Assembly: GCF_945605565.1 (NCBI RefSeq) | Contig: NZ_OX216966.1 | Location: 5,324,001-5,388,000, forward strand | DNA length: 64,000 nucleotides | Direction of reading: 5' to 3' | Source of the DNA: Paenibacillus dendritiformis | Lineage (GTDB): Bacteria; Bacillota; Bacilli; Paenibacillales; Paenibacillaceae | Notes under the pieces: generated by a model | Seen by the model: only the letters and a program-made list of their open reading frames with translations | What the model was told of the DNA's origin: nothing | Databases searched by the model: none | Shown: in pieces, positions 17,481-27,627 of the stretch | How the letters are laid out: each line of letters begins with the position of its first letter | How positions within the stretch are numbered: position 1 is the first letter of the stretch | Translations under genes and position numbers: made by a program

Positions 17481-17546
17481 TCAAGCGCCTCCTGTCATTC
17501 CCACCGTCCGTAATCTATGATCGTCCAAGCGGATGTCTTTATCGTT

Positions 17547-18641
17547 CTACCGGTGATCCGCGCCGACGGCTTCGGATATATGCCGGAATCCGTCCCGCGC
17601 CAGCAAGCGGGCCAGCCCCGCCGCCAAGTCCCGGTTAACCCCCGGCCCCCGGTAGATGAAGCCGGTATAGATCTCGACCAGACTGGCACCGGCCCGAATC
17701 TTGCGATAGGCGTCTTCTGCGCTGAACACGCCGCCCGATCCGATAATCGGGATCGAGCCATTCGTCAGGCGATACAGCTGGGATACGACCTGGGTCGATC
17801 GCTCCTCCAGCGGCCGCCCGCTCAAGCCGCCGGCCTCCAGCCGGTTGCTGTGCTCGGCTCCCATGCGGGACAGCGTCGTATTCGTCGCGATAATCCCCGA
17901 TACGCCGCTCGCCATAATCGTATTCGTCATTTGCTCCAGCTCGGCGTCGGACACGTCGGGAGCGATCTTGACCAGCACGGCCTTGTTCCGGCCATGCTCC
18001 GCATTCAGCCGCTTCATGTCCGAGACCGCCGCCTGCAGAAGCGACTTCAATTCGTCTCCATGCTGAAGATTGCGCAGATCCGGCGTATTGGGCGAGCTGA
18101 TATTGATGACGAACAAGTCTGCTACCGGATAGAGTGTCCGGAGACAGGACAAATAATCATCCTGTGCCTGCTCGTTCGGCGTCACTTTGTTCTTGCCGAT
18201 GTTGACCCATACCGGAATTGGCCGCTTCCGCAGCGCTTCCAGTGAATGCAGCATGCTGTCGGCTCCCTTGTTATTGAAGCCCATCCGGTTGATAAGCGCC
18301 TCGTCCGGAGGCAGGCGGAACATGCGCGGCTTCTCGTTCCCCGGCTGTCCCTTGGGCGTAACGGTTCCCACTTCCATGAACCCGAAGCCGACCGAGGAGA
18401 GCCCGCTCACCGCCTCCGCGTTCTTGTCCAGGCCGGCAGCCAGCCCGATCGGCGTATGGAAGGACAAGCCGAATAGCTCGGTCTTCAAGGCCGGATTCTC
18501 TCCAACCCCGTATATCCCTCTCAGCAGCGCTGGCACGCCCGGAATGCGGCCCGCTTTGGACATCCCCCCGATGACGAGATGATGCGCCCGCTCCGGGTCC
18601 ATTTTAAATAGCAGAGGTTTTGCAATATATCGATACAACAA
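17547..18641 (-). CDS. pyrD: Dihydroorotate dehydrogenase, quinone-dependent (class 2)
   Basis: A roughly 365-residue class 2 PyrD. It has the N-terminal amphipathic helix (LLYRYIAKPLLFKMDPERAHH), the FMN site GLAAGLDKNAEAV, catalytic serine motif NISSPNTPDLRNLQ, VKIAPDVSD, TNTTLSR and the phosphate-binding IPIIGSGGVFSAEDAYRKI. It oxidises dihydroorotate to orotate in pyrimidine synthesis and passes electrons to menaquinone at the membrane. The start is a judgement: the TTG at 18641 has CGGAG eight bases upstream and gives a normal N-terminus; ATG 18659 is possible. The long frame to 18815 has no support. It stands away from any other pyr gene. Confidence 0.9.
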   Translation of the reverse strand: MLYRYIAKPLLFKMDPERAHHLVIGGMSKAGRIPGVPALLRGIYGVGENPALKTELFGLSFHTPIGLAAGLDKNAEAVSGLSSVGFGFMEVGTVTPKGQPGNEKPRMFRLPPDEALINRMGFNNKGADSMLHSLEALRKRPIPVWVNIGKNKVTPNEQAQDDYLSCLRTLYPVADLFVINISSPNTPDLRNLQHGDELKSLLQAAVSDMKRLNAEHGRNKAVLVKIAPDVSDAELEQMTNTIMASGVSGIIATNTTLSRMGAEHSNRLEAGGLSGRPLEERSTQVVSQLYRLTNGSIPIIGSGGVFSAEDAYRKIRAGASLVEIYTGFIYRGPGVNRDLAAGLARLLARDGFRHISEAVGADHR

Positions 18642-18891
18642 CGTGTTCACTCCGTTCATCCATGCCAGACAATAAGCCTGCTTCGGTACTATTTTGGCTC
18701 GTCGCCAACCCCTTCTCCGGCACGGCAGCCGTCCCTGGAGAGAGCAGGCGCTTTTGGCCCTAACAAATAGTTTAAATCTTTCTTCGGCAAAAGAAAAGTC
18801 TGGATTCACTTTCAATTCGTCTGGCCTTTTGCCCAGAAAACGATTACAATTAAGGTAGTGAACAAGCGATTTCTAAGAAAGGTGATGAACT

Positions 18892-19029
18892 ATGGCAACG
18901 AAACGGAAACCTCCCGTTATCGCGACCAAGCCGCAGGATGCCGTGAACAAGAAAGCCATTTATTGGGCGGGAGGCATCGCGCTGGTTATTGTCATTATCG
19001 TTTCCATCTTACTAGTGACGAACGGATAA
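18892..19029 (+). CDS. Small single-pass membrane protein, 45 aa
   Basis: A 45-residue product: a basic N-terminus (MATKRKPPVIATKPQD) then one hydrophobic helix (residues 24-43). GAAAGGTGATG precedes the ATG at good spacing, and a strong terminator follows. No family was recognised; too short for most gene callers. Confidence 0.65.
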   Translation: MATKRKPPVIATKPQDAVNKKAIYWAGGIALVIVIIVSILLVTNG

Positions 19030-19051
19030 CATTCCTGCCCGTTCAAGGAAT

Positions 19052-19098
19052 AAGAGAGCCGTGCCCCTGAGCTTCCGAGGGAACACGGCTCTCTCTTT
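19052..19098. terminator. Bidirectional terminator
   Basis: AAGAGAGCCGTG pairs with CACGGCTCTCTCTT, with T runs on both strands, between the small membrane protein gene and the convergent L,D-transpeptidase gene. Confidence 0.8.
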
Positions 19099-19112
19099 GT
19101 GCCGCGTGCCGA

Positions 19113-20522
19113 TTAATCCAGCCAGCGGTAGACCTTGTCCGGGTTGTCCTGCTTCGGCGTCAGATCGAGCCGGTAGCGATCTTCCGGATCGGGAACCCGC
19201 AGCTCGCCGGGCAGCACATCCGATACAATGCTGACTTCCGTCCCGATCGGCACCATGTCGAACAGCTCCTCGACATCGTCCGGCCGCATGCGGATGCATC
19301 CCAGCGATTCGTCCCGGCCAATGCTGTCCGGCTCATTCGTGCCGTGAATCGCATACAGCGTATCCGATAGCGTCATCCCCCGGCTTCCGAAGGCGCCGGT
19401 CGAGGAGCCGTTCGGATTCACCACCTTTTCCGAGATGACGAATTTCCCCTTCGGCGTGCGGCTGCCTCCCAGCCCGACCTCATAGTTGCGAAGCAGGATG
19501 CCGCCGCTAACGACCCCTAGGCGATGCCGTTTTTTATCGACCACGATTCGAATCGGCTCGCGGAATGGATCGGTCTCATCCGCCCACATGCGGGAGAGCG
19601 CCTGCTCGATCCGCTTCCGCTTGGCTCCGCGGGCCATCCCGTTCCGGTATAGCTGCAGCACCTCCGCATAAGCCTGCTCAATTCCCGCCGATGTGCCGGA
19701 TACGGAATTGGCCGGATAGGCCTTCGCCATGGCGGTCCATTGATCCGGAGCAGCCTTGCCCTGCTTCACATAGGCCGTCAAGGCGGACTTGGCAATCAGC
19801 CGCTGCTCGCTCGCTTCCGCCCATAGCGCCGCGCCTTGGCGTGCCGCCTGCCTCTCCTCCTCGCAGCGGCAATCCGGTTCTGCCAGCGGCAGCATCTCGA
19901 TCGGACCGCCTTCGGACGGGGTGCTGGCCAACAGAACCGGCTCCGGCGTCCGCGACCAGATGAGCCACGCTTCATCGGCCTCCATCCGAACGACGACATC
20001 CTCGCCTGCCCGCTTCCGATCCTTCTCCAGAATCCGCTTCAAGGCACGCGCATAGCCCTCGTCATCTCCTGCGGCCACCAGCCGGTAGAAGGTGCCCCCA
20101 GAGCTCTCCTCTTGCGGCGGCGGCGCATGGCCCTTTTCCCGCTGAACGCTGAGCCGCATTCCATCGGGAGCCGCCGCCTCTCCGCCGGGCAAGAGGACGA
20201 GCAGCAGGAGGAACAGAATGGCCAATAACCCGGCCCGCAGCTGGCGCGCCTTCGTCCGGCGCCGCCTGTCGCGATCCTTCCGCTCCTTCATCTGCTCCTC
20301 TACGGTCTCCTGCGGCAGAGGCTCATTCTCGAACGCTTTATAGATGTCTCCCGCCTGGTTGAAGCAGTAATTCGCTTTCCCTTGCTCCCCGGAACGCTCA
20401 TATTGCTTGCCCAGCAAATACCAGGCCATCCGGTTATCCGGATGGGATTCCAGGTACTCTTTCATATAAGCTTGGTCTTTTTTGGACCATTGAGGGGCCG
20501 GTTGGTCGGATTGAGGGGGCAT
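19113..20522 (-). CDS. Membrane-anchored L,D-transpeptidase (YkuD domain)
   Basis: A 469-residue type II membrane protein. Residues 10-60 look like a TPR-type helical pair (MAWYLLGKQYERSGEQGKAN). A basic stretch and one transmembrane helix follow near 95-115, then a long extracellular region. The YkuD catalytic domain (about 325-450) has IRIVVDKKRHRLGVV, GLGGSRTPKGKFVI and the active-site block HGTNEPDSIGRDESLGCIRM, with the catalytic cysteine in SLGCIRM. It likely forms 3-3 crosslinks or anchors proteins in peptidoglycan. The ATG at 20522 has GGGAGG upstream. Last gene of a four-gene operon with the NHL, FecR and cyclase genes. Confidence 0.88.
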   Translation of the reverse strand: MPPQSDQPAPQWSKKDQAYMKEYLESHPDNRMAWYLLGKQYERSGEQGKANYCFNQAGDIYKAFENEPLPQETVEEQMKERKDRDRRRRTKARQLRAGLLAILFLLLLVLLPGGEAAAPDGMRLSVQREKGHAPPPQEESSGGTFYRLVAAGDDEGYARALKRILEKDRKRAGEDVVVRMEADEAWLIWSRTPEPVLLASTPSEGGPIEMLPLAEPDCRCEEERQAARQGAALWAEASEQRLIAKSALTAYVKQGKAAPDQWTAMAKAYPANSVSGTSAGIEQAYAEVLQLYRNGMARGAKRKRIEQALSRMWADETDPFREPIRIVVDKKRHRLGVVSGGILLRNYEVGLGGSRTPKGKFVISEKVVNPNGSSTGAFGSRGMTLSDTLYAIHGTNEPDSIGRDESLGCIRMRPDDVEELFDMVPIGTEVSIVSDVLPGELRVPDPEDRYRLDLTPKQDNPDKVYRWLD

Positions 20523-20570
20523 TCTGATTCCTCCCTTCTGCATCAGTCGTCTTCTGTACCGGGGCTTGCC

Positions 20571-22316
20571 TTACCGTCCGGCTGCTTCCCCTGACGCGTC
20601 TTGCCGTTCAAATACGGTATCCCGAAGAATGAGCGTCCGGAGCTCCGGAACCCAACTCACATGCAGCCCGAATTGATCGAGCAAGCGCACCGGGATCAGC
20701 CACTGCCCGTCTTGCCGGAAGGGTGCTTCCTCCGCGTTTAGCATCTGCGTCCGCTTCGTCCCGTTAATCTCCACCTGTACTTGCGGAATGTTCCGCTCCA
20801 GGACAAGAACGGATGAGCCGAACGTTACCCGCACCTGGTCTGGATCAAGCTCCTCCACTCCGTAACCGACCATCTTTTTCCACGGATCCAGCGGAAGGAA
20901 AGCGCGATTGTTCCGAATGACCGCAGGAACAGGCGTCTCAACCCGCCGGTCGTTATACACCGTAATGACCGCGTCCTGTGCGGACGGGCTTGTGGCCGCC
21001 GGGGAACGGACCTCCTCAGGCAGCGTATATCGGCGGATAAGGCGTATCGAATTATTGAATCCGTCCGCCACCGCGATCGTTCCGTTGCTGAGCACGGCCA
21101 CATCCATCGGCTCGCGGAATGTCGCCTGTTCCGCCCAGCCGTTCTGATGACCTGTCCGCCCGCCGCCGCTTAACGTATACACCTTGCCGTCATATAGATA
21201 GCGGATGGCATGATTCCACCGATCGGCGACGACGATGCCGCCCTCTCCCGTAAGCGCGATGCCTGCCGGGCCGTTGAACAGCGCCTCGCTCGCCTTGCCG
21301 TCACGGTATCCTCCCGCGGCATACAGCCGCGTATCCGGGAACTTGTAACTATAGCTGGCGACCGAGCCGGCGCCGGCAAGCGTCGTCACGCGCTTCTGCT
21401 TCAGATCCACCAAGCGAAGGCGTTGATTCCCGGTGTCGCTGACGACCAGATCACCGGACGGGGTGAAGGCCAGGCTGCTCGGCTCGTTGAACTTGCTCAC
21501 CATGAGCTTGCCGTCTGCATAATCGCCTGCTGCCGTGACCGCGCCTGGGGCATATTCGACGATCCGCTTCGATCGGGCATTCAGCGTCGTGACATTTCCG
21601 TTCGCATCAATGCGCCGAATGACATGATTCAACGCATCCGCGACGTAGAGGGAACCGTCCTCCGCTACGGCCACATCCCGCGGCTCGTTGAAGCGCGCCT
21701 CCGCTCCTTTCCCGTCCTTCCAGCCGGCCAGACCGCTGCCAGCCACCGTCGTGACCCGGCCCGACTTGTCCAGCTTGCGGATAACGTGGTTCGCCGCATC
21801 CGCAATATAAAGGTTGCCTTGCCGATCCTCCGCCATCCCCATCGGCTCATTGAAGCGAGCCTCCGTGCCCTTGCCGTCTGCCCAGCTCCCGTTCGGCTCC
21901 CGCGTCTCCGCAGCGAAGCGGACCTGTCCGGCCAGCGTGCTCACCTGTCCCGCAGCGTCAGCCCGGCGGATCAGATGGTTATAGGTGTCCGCGATGAGGA
22001 GCGCGCCGTTCTTCCCTGCCAGCAGCCCGGCAGGATAGCGGAACTGTGCCTGTTCGGCGCGGCCGTCAGCCGAGCCGGACACGCCCGAGCCCGCCCAATC
22101 GATTGTCTCGTACCAGAGCGGGGCGCGGTTCCAGGCGGCGAAGTCGAACGCAGGGGTCGATAAGCTGTCGAAGCGGCTCATTTCCTGTACCGGCGGCGTC
22201 AAAGGAGCTGGCGCGGACGACGCGGAAGCCGTACCTTCCGGACTGGCCGCGCCGATGCACAGCATAAGGAGGAGCAACCTGCTTGCCCAACGGAATTGCT
22301 TTACTTTTCGATTCAT
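20571..22316 (-). CDS. Secreted NHL-repeat protein with copper amine oxidase-type C-terminal domain
   Basis: A 581-residue exported protein. A signal peptide occupies residues 1-32 (cleavage probably after ASA). Six or seven NHL-type beta-propeller blades follow, each with the pattern FNEPxGxA...G.LYVADxxNHxIRR and a linking VTTLAG. The last ~115 residues (PVPAVIRNNRAFLPLDPWKKM... to LHVSWVPELRTLIL) resemble the copper amine oxidase N-terminal-like domain common in Paenibacillus surface proteins. It probably binds a ligand or partner outside the cell. RBS AAGGAG. It follows the FecR gene by 18 bases. Confidence 0.85.
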   Translation of the reverse strand: MNRKVKQFRWASRLLLLMLCIGAASPEGTASASSAPAPLTPPVQEMSRFDSLSTPAFDFAAWNRAPLWYETIDWAGSGVSGSADGRAEQAQFRYPAGLLAGKNGALLIADTYNHLIRRADAAGQVSTLAGQVRFAAETREPNGSWADGKGTEARFNEPMGMAEDRQGNLYIADAANHVIRKLDKSGRVTTVAGSGLAGWKDGKGAEARFNEPRDVAVAEDGSLYVADALNHVIRRIDANGNVTTLNARSKRIVEYAPGAVTAAGDYADGKLMVSKFNEPSSLAFTPSGDLVVSDTGNQRLRLVDLKQKRVTTLAGAGSVASYSYKFPDTRLYAAGGYRDGKASEALFNGPAGIALTGEGGIVVADRWNHAIRYLYDGKVYTLSGGGRTGHQNGWAEQATFREPMDVAVLSNGTIAVADGFNNSIRLIRRYTLPEEVRSPAATSPSAQDAVITVYNDRRVETPVPAVIRNNRAFLPLDPWKKMVGYGVEELDPDQVRVTFGSSVLVLERNIPQVQVEINGTKRTQMLNAEEAPFRQDGQWLIPVRLLDQFGLHVSWVPELRTLILRDTVFERQDASGEAAGR

Positions 22317-22334
22317 GCTGTTCTCCTTTATGAC

Positions 22335-24242
22335 TTATGGATTCACTTTAATTTCCAGGGGCTTCTCCATCGGGGCGATCGAGTGAGCCGTTCCTGCCGC
22401 ATCATAGAACCGGATATCGGATATCGTCAAGGTCATCGTTCCTCCCGAGCCGGCAAGATAAGGCAGCGTCAGCATCATGTCATCGCTGTCCAGCCGGATG
22501 GATCCGGGCGCCGTGACGAGAATCCGGTACAATATCCGGCTGCCGGTGACCGATACCGCGTCCACGCTGTTCTTATCATTATAATTATCCGGGCTCAACG
22601 CAATATTGAATTTGCCGCCGCCATGACGGTATTGCCCGGCATTCTGATCAAGTTTATTCCGATCGAGCGTCCCGCCGCTCGCATTGACAGCGAACTCGAT
22701 GGCGACGACGTCAACCGGCTGCGTCAATCGCTTCAAGACGGCTGTAATCTCGACTGCCGCTCCTGCCTGGACCTCTGCTGCGCTTCCGGTCAGCTCCAGC
22801 ACATCCTTCTGCAGTTCCGGATCGGGATCCGGGTCTGGATCTGGATCAGGTTTCGGATCAGGCCCAGGGTTCGGGCCGGGCTTCTCTCCATTCCCGGAAG
22901 AGCCCCCCGAAGTCCCCTCCGTTGCGCTGCCTGGCTTCGAAGCCTCGACGCACATTGCCGATGCCTTTCCGTTCTCGCATACTTCAAGGCGGGCCTTCTT
23001 CAAGTCCTCGGCGAAGCGCTCACGCTCCTTCTTCTCCAGCGATGCGGCATAGTCTTGCTCCAGCTGCAGCTGCCGTTCGCGATCGAGCTTCGCCTGCTGC
23101 TCCCGGCGCGCTTCCTCTTCCTTGGATAGAGCCGGATCGGCCGCGGAGACGGCGTCCTCGAGGCGGCTTCGCTGTTCCTTCATCTGGGTGATGCGCTCCC
23201 GTTCGCCTTCAGTAAGCTGTAGGGCGGCGTCCCGCCAAGCCATCCCCGAAGCCTTCGCTTCGGCTGCCGTCAGTCTCCCCGCCTCCAGCGCCGCCCTGAC
23301 GATGACGCCATGGAATGCGATCAGATTGCGTTGAATCCGGATTTCCGCCTCGCTCCGTACCTCTGCCGAAGTTCCGCTGCCCGCCTTATCCGTCCCGAGC
23401 TCCAGGAAGCTGTCAAGCAGGGGGCATGACGTTCCGTCCGCCGAGGCCGGTTCCGTCGAGCAGGACGATTCCTGCCATTCCCGCAGCAAGCGGCTGTTCT
23501 CCTCGGCCGCGTCGCGGAAGCCGCTCACCATTGCCCGGAGCACGGCGGGGTCAAGCTCTGCCGCGAGCGAATCGGTATCCGCATAGGCGAACAAGGCTTC
23601 CACTCCTCCCGACTTCAATGGAACGAAGCTGGCGGCCTGCGCCGGATACACATCCCGCTCGAACAACGGCTTGATTGAAGTTCCCCGCGTGGCGGAATTC
23701 GTATCGGTGCTGCTGTACTGCGTGCGGACCACGCCGGCGGCAACATGCAGATCCGTCCATCCGGCGCCGGGATCGACGCGCACGGCGAACTGAGTGCCGC
23801 GGACAGCCATCACGGTCGTCGGCGTCTCCAATTCGAAGCGATCGTCCGCCCCCATAATCGACTTCACTTTGGCAAAGACGGAACCGGCCCATACTCCGAT
23901 TTTCGTCTTTGCCCCATTTTCTCCATCCAATTCGGTAAAGGCAACATCGGCCTCTTCTCCGATCGTCAATTCATCCTCCTCATCTCCGCCGACCAGTTGA
24001 AGTACGACGCTGGATTTCGCTCCGGTGACGATCCGGTCCCCTTGGTTAATGCTCATATTTTTGAATAATTGCAGCGGTTTGCCGCCGCCTGATTTCGTAA
24101 CTGAGGCCGTTCCTTTCCATTCCTTCACGAGAGCTACGCGCACCGCCTTATCGGCAGCCGCAGCCGGCACAGGCCGGATGAGTCCGACCACCAATAAGCA
24201 GCATGCGATGATGAACATCAGATTCCATCTCCGTCGTTGCAC
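22335..24242 (-). CDS. Secreted FecR-domain protein with Pro-Asp linker and cohesin-like C-terminal domain
   Basis: A 635-residue protein. The signal peptide is residues 1-30 (ending AAAADKA). A FecR domain covers about 45-175 (LQLFKNMSINQGDRIVTGAKS, ETPTTVMAVRGTQFAV). A long helical, Glu/Arg-rich segment follows (about 310-430), then a Pro-Asp dipeptide repeat linker (about 465-485). A ~130-residue C-terminal beta domain resembles a cohesin/dockerin-type fold (VDVVAIEFAVNASGG ... SRILYRILVTAPGSI). The start is GTG with GAGGAGGG upstream. FecR domains bind ligand or cell wall and are often found beside CHASE2 cyclases; here the cyclase gene is immediately upstream. Confidence 0.85.
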   Translation of the reverse strand: MQRRRWNLMFIIACCLLVVGLIRPVPAAAADKAVRVALVKEWKGTASVTKSGGGKPLQLFKNMSINQGDRIVTGAKSSVVLQLVGGDEEDELTIGEEADVAFTELDGENGAKTKIGVWAGSVFAKVKSIMGADDRFELETPTTVMAVRGTQFAVRVDPGAGWTDLHVAAGVVRTQYSSTDTNSATRGTSIKPLFERDVYPAQAASFVPLKSGGVEALFAYADTDSLAAELDPAVLRAMVSGFRDAAEENSRLLREWQESSCSTEPASADGTSCPLLDSFLELGTDKAGSGTSAEVRSEAEIRIQRNLIAFHGVIVRAALEAGRLTAAEAKASGMAWRDAALQLTEGERERITQMKEQRSRLEDAVSAADPALSKEEEARREQQAKLDRERQLQLEQDYAASLEKKERERFAEDLKKARLEVCENGKASAMCVEASKPGSATEGTSGGSSGNGEKPGPNPGPDPKPDPDPDPDPDPELQKDVLELTGSAAEVQAGAAVEITAVLKRLTQPVDVVAIEFAVNASGGTLDRNKLDQNAGQYRHGGGKFNIALSPDNYNDKNSVDAVSVTGSRILYRILVTAPGSIRLDSDDMMLTLPYLAGSGGTMTLTISDIRFYDAAGTAHSIAPMEKPLEIKVNP

Positions 24243-24346
24243 GTTATCCCTCCTCTCTTTTTCTATCGGATGAAAAAGGCCGAAATGCGAGCATTTTTTT
24301 ACTTTTCCATCCTTTTTGGGTATGAAATCCGTCCTTCGGTCCTAAT

Positions 24347-26200
24347 TCAGGCCTCTTCTTGTTCCGCCAGCAACTCGTAGACGAGAACCGGCTCCGACTT
24401 GCCCTTCAGCTTGAGAGGCCCCACCTCGGACATGTTGAACCGGCTGCCAAGGCGGCGCACCGTTTCTTCTCCGACAAGCACCTGTCCCGGCTTCGCTTGG
24501 GATTCCAAGCGGGCGGCGGTGTTAACCGTGTCGCCAATTGCCGTGTAATCGAGCCGAAGCGCTTCCGAGCCGATGTTCCCGACCACCGCTTCGCCGCTCT
24601 GAATTCCGATGCCGAACTGAACGGCGATATCCTTCGCGCCCAGCGTCTGCTTCAACAGCTCCGCCCGCTTTACCAAGCTCAACGCGGCTTGAAGCGCATG
24701 TTCTTCATGCCGCTCCAGCGGATAGGGAGCCCCGAAAATCGCCATGACGCCATCGCCGATGAACTTGTCCAGTGTCCCCTGGTGGCGGAAGATGACATCG
24801 GCGCAGGCATGCAAATACTGATTGAGCACCTGGATCGTCTCCTCCGGAGCCAGCCGTTCCGAGAGCGGTGTGAACCCGCGAATATCGATGAACATGACGG
24901 TAATATCGCAGCGCGTTCCGCCGACCCGAATCGGCTCCCTGGATCGCAGCAGTTCCGTTACGACGGCAGGCGACACGTACCGCCCGAACAGCTCTTCCAC
25001 CTGCTGGCGCGCCCGCCGCTCCTCCCGGCTGCGATAGGCGAGAAGCAGCGTATAGGAGGCGGTCATCCCGCATATTTCCGTGAAATACGGAATGAATACC
25101 GAGCCGGTCTCGTAGACCGCGATCCAGATCACCGTATATAGCCCGGCGAGCAGCAGGGCGCATCCTGCCCCCAGCACGCCCCGGACCCGGTTCCCGCACC
25201 AGGCGGCAGCGGCAATGCCCGCGGCGAGCGCGATCACGTTCCAGCCGAAGGGAGCTTCCTTATAGAAGCGCCCCTCCAGGAGCGATTGAACCATATTCGC
25301 ATGGATCTCCACGCCGTGGAGCGTCATCGTCCGGCTAAGCGGCGTCATATGCTTGTCGCTAAGCGAGGTCGCATACGGGCCAATGAGGACCGTTGTATCT
25401 TTGTAATACTCGGCATCGACGACACCGGTCAGCACATCGATGAACGACTGGCGATCGTATCCGTTCAGCTCGCTCTCTCCATAACCGTAAGCGGAAGTGA
25501 AGAAATCGGTCGCCACCTGATGCCGTGCGTCCGTCGGAATCGGCTTGTCCCCCCGCAGCCAAGCCTGCTTCTCCTCTTCCCAACGGATGCGTTCCCCTTC
25601 GGGCAGCATTCGGTTCGCAAGCAGCACGTCGAGCGATGGAATCAGCTCGCCGTTCTCGTCGCGCAGGCCGAGCGTCATATGCCGGATAACCCCGTCCGGA
25701 TCGGGAAGCACATTCACATGGCCCAGCTGCTCTTCCCGCACATGGAGCGAAGCGGCCGGCCGATCGACGCGCTCGACGAGCAGCGATTCCGCGTCAGGCT
25801 GACGGGATTGCAGGGTGACCTGAACCGGCAGGTAGACTTGCGGATAGCGCTGCAGTTGTTCCGACAGCAGCGCATCATCCTGTTCATCCGATGCCGGATC
25901 GATGAGAAGCAGGTCCAGTGCCACCGACTCGGCCCCCGCTTCCATCAGATTGTTGATCATATCTGCATATACGCTGCGCGGCCAAGGAAATGGCCCCAAC
26001 TGATTCAAGGACTCTTCGTCAATCGCAATAATTTTGATCCGATCGTCGGGAGCCTGCTCCGCCACGCTCTTGGTGCGCAGCGCATCGCGAAGGGCATGCT
26101 CCGCCATCTGGAACGTGCCCCCGGTTCCGAAGCCGTACACATACACGGCAATGATTGTGACGAGGGCCGCGATCCCGAGCGGAAATCCGTAATTCTTCAT
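24347..26200 (-). CDS. CHASE2-domain class III adenylate/guanylate cyclase
   Basis: A 617-residue membrane sensor. One helix at residues 5-25 leads to an extracellular CHASE2 domain (about 30-325; typical RIKIIAIDEESLNQLGPFPWPR, VALDLLL, LHGVEIHANMVQ). Three helices follow at 330-400, then a class III nucleotide cyclase domain (about 430-590). This has VMFIDIRGFTPLSE with the metal-binding aspartate, DKFIGDGVMAIFGAP with the second aspartate, and DYTAIGDTVNTAARLE. It should make cAMP (or cGMP) in response to an outside signal. ATG 26200 has a GGGGGAGGG RBS. First gene of the four-gene operon; the ~105-base gap to the FecR gene contains only weak hairpins. Confidence 0.9.
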   Translation of the reverse strand: MKNYGFPLGIAALVTIIAVYVYGFGTGGTFQMAEHALRDALRTKSVAEQAPDDRIKIIAIDEESLNQLGPFPWPRSVYADMINNLMEAGAESVALDLLLIDPASDEQDDALLSEQLQRYPQVYLPVQVTLQSRQPDAESLLVERVDRPAASLHVREEQLGHVNVLPDPDGVIRHMTLGLRDENGELIPSLDVLLANRMLPEGERIRWEEEKQAWLRGDKPIPTDARHQVATDFFTSAYGYGESELNGYDRQSFIDVLTGVVDAEYYKDTTVLIGPYATSLSDKHMTPLSRTMTLHGVEIHANMVQSLLEGRFYKEAPFGWNVIALAAGIAAAAWCGNRVRGVLGAGCALLLAGLYTVIWIAVYETGSVFIPYFTEICGMTASYTLLLAYRSREERRARQQVEELFGRYVSPAVVTELLRSREPIRVGGTRCDITVMFIDIRGFTPLSERLAPEETIQVLNQYLHACADVIFRHQGTLDKFIGDGVMAIFGAPYPLERHEEHALQAALSLVKRAELLKQTLGAKDIAVQFGIGIQSGEAVVGNIGSEALRLDYTAIGDTVNTAARLESQAKPGQVLVGEETVRRLGSRFNMSEVGPLKLKGKSEPVLVYELLAEQEEA

Positions 26201-26370
26201 CCCAGCCCTCCCCCTGGCTGCCAAAATCAAAATATGTTCATATATTCAATTGTTGTGGCGTTAACCTATAACATTGTAGAACGAGGAATGCATTCTTGGC
26301 AATGACACTAACCCCACCTTCAGCTTGCTTGCAACAGAGTCCTTTTTGAAAAGAAAATGCCTGCATGATT

Positions 26371-27151
26371 CAGGCTGTTGGAAAACCCCTGTTTTTTGCG
26401 AAGGAGTGGAGATTGTCTATTTTTTCCCAATCAAAACTTGGCTCTCAGAGCGTTTTAAATCGATTTTTTCTAGTGAGAGACGAGATCCACCATATAAAAA
26501 ATGAAGTGGAGAAAATTCCCACAGACTTCTCTACGGCCTGATTTTACGGGATCCAAGAGACCGCGTCGGATCCTGGAGGCATCATCGCCCCAGGAGGTAT
26601 CATCGCCTTGTTGCCTTCAGGAGGCATCGTTGCCTCTCGGGGCTTGAACGTGTGGAGGGAATTGCTGCTATTTTACAGGAATTTCGGCTCAATGAGTCCA
26701 CATCCCGAGGAATTGCTGCAAATCTACATCATTTATGGCCCTTTTGCTTCAAGTCGAAGCAAAACGGGTTAAATTCCTGCAGTTTTGCAGGATTCCCTTT
26801 CTGGTAAAGTCGTCCATATCGAATTGCTGTATTTGCGCAGGATTAGGATTTCGCTTGCCGAATAGGTGTTGAAATCGTGCAGTTTTGCAGACTTCGCTCA
26901 CCGAATAGAAGTTTCTGGAGAAATCGTGTAGTTTTGCGGATTTCGCCTACCGGATAGACGTGTCTAGGGAAATGGTGCAGTTTTCAGGTCGTTGGAAAAC
27001 CCCTGTTTTTTACGAAGGGGTGGAGATTGTCCTGTTCCTACTCAAAACTTGGCACGCATAGCTTTTTAAATCGATTTTTTCTACGGAGAGACGAGACCAC
27101 CACATAAAAAATGAAGTGCAAAAAAATCCCTTGGACTTTCTCAACAGCCTG
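26371..27151 (+). repeat. Composite intergenic repeat, copy 2
   Basis: Same architecture as copy 1: 167-170-bp units at 26371-26540 and 26985-27151, flanking the 51-bp array with the CAGGAGGCATC-rich block at its left end. The whole copy is collinear with 15616-16347, with a few small indels. The rest of this 1-kb gap holds no supported gene. Confidence 0.85.
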
Positions 27152-27193
27152 AGGTTTACATGATTTTTGCGCAAATTGGATACGTTCCACAAA

Positions 27194-27221
27194 TAAAAAA
27201 AATCCCCGCACTGAGCAGGGA
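27194..27221 (-). terminator. Terminator of the ferredoxin gene
   Basis: On the minus strand TCCCTGCTCAGTGCGGGGA forms a hairpin followed by eight T. Confidence 0.8.
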
Positions 27222-27257
27222 CAAGCTTCCTCTATGTTGATGCAACGCAGTTAGCAG

Positions 27258-27524
<267 letters not shown>

Positions 27525-27543
27525 TCATGGTTCCTCCGTAATC

Positions 27544-27572
27544 AATATAATACAAACAGGGTTGAAATTCAA
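27544..27572 (-). promoter_or_regulatory. Sigma-A promoter of the ferredoxin gene
   Basis: On the minus strand TTGAAT and TATATT are separated by exactly 17 bases, with the start codon about 50 bases on. Confidence 0.6.
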
Positions 27573-27627
27573 ACGAAATCCTCGTTTTTCTCGCGCTCCC
27601 ACGCGGATTTCCGATGCCGGGGCAGTA

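Noticed and set aside
21210..22163. 317-codon plus-strand frame
   Set aside because: Antisense to the NHL-repeat gene; produced by GC-rich codon bias.
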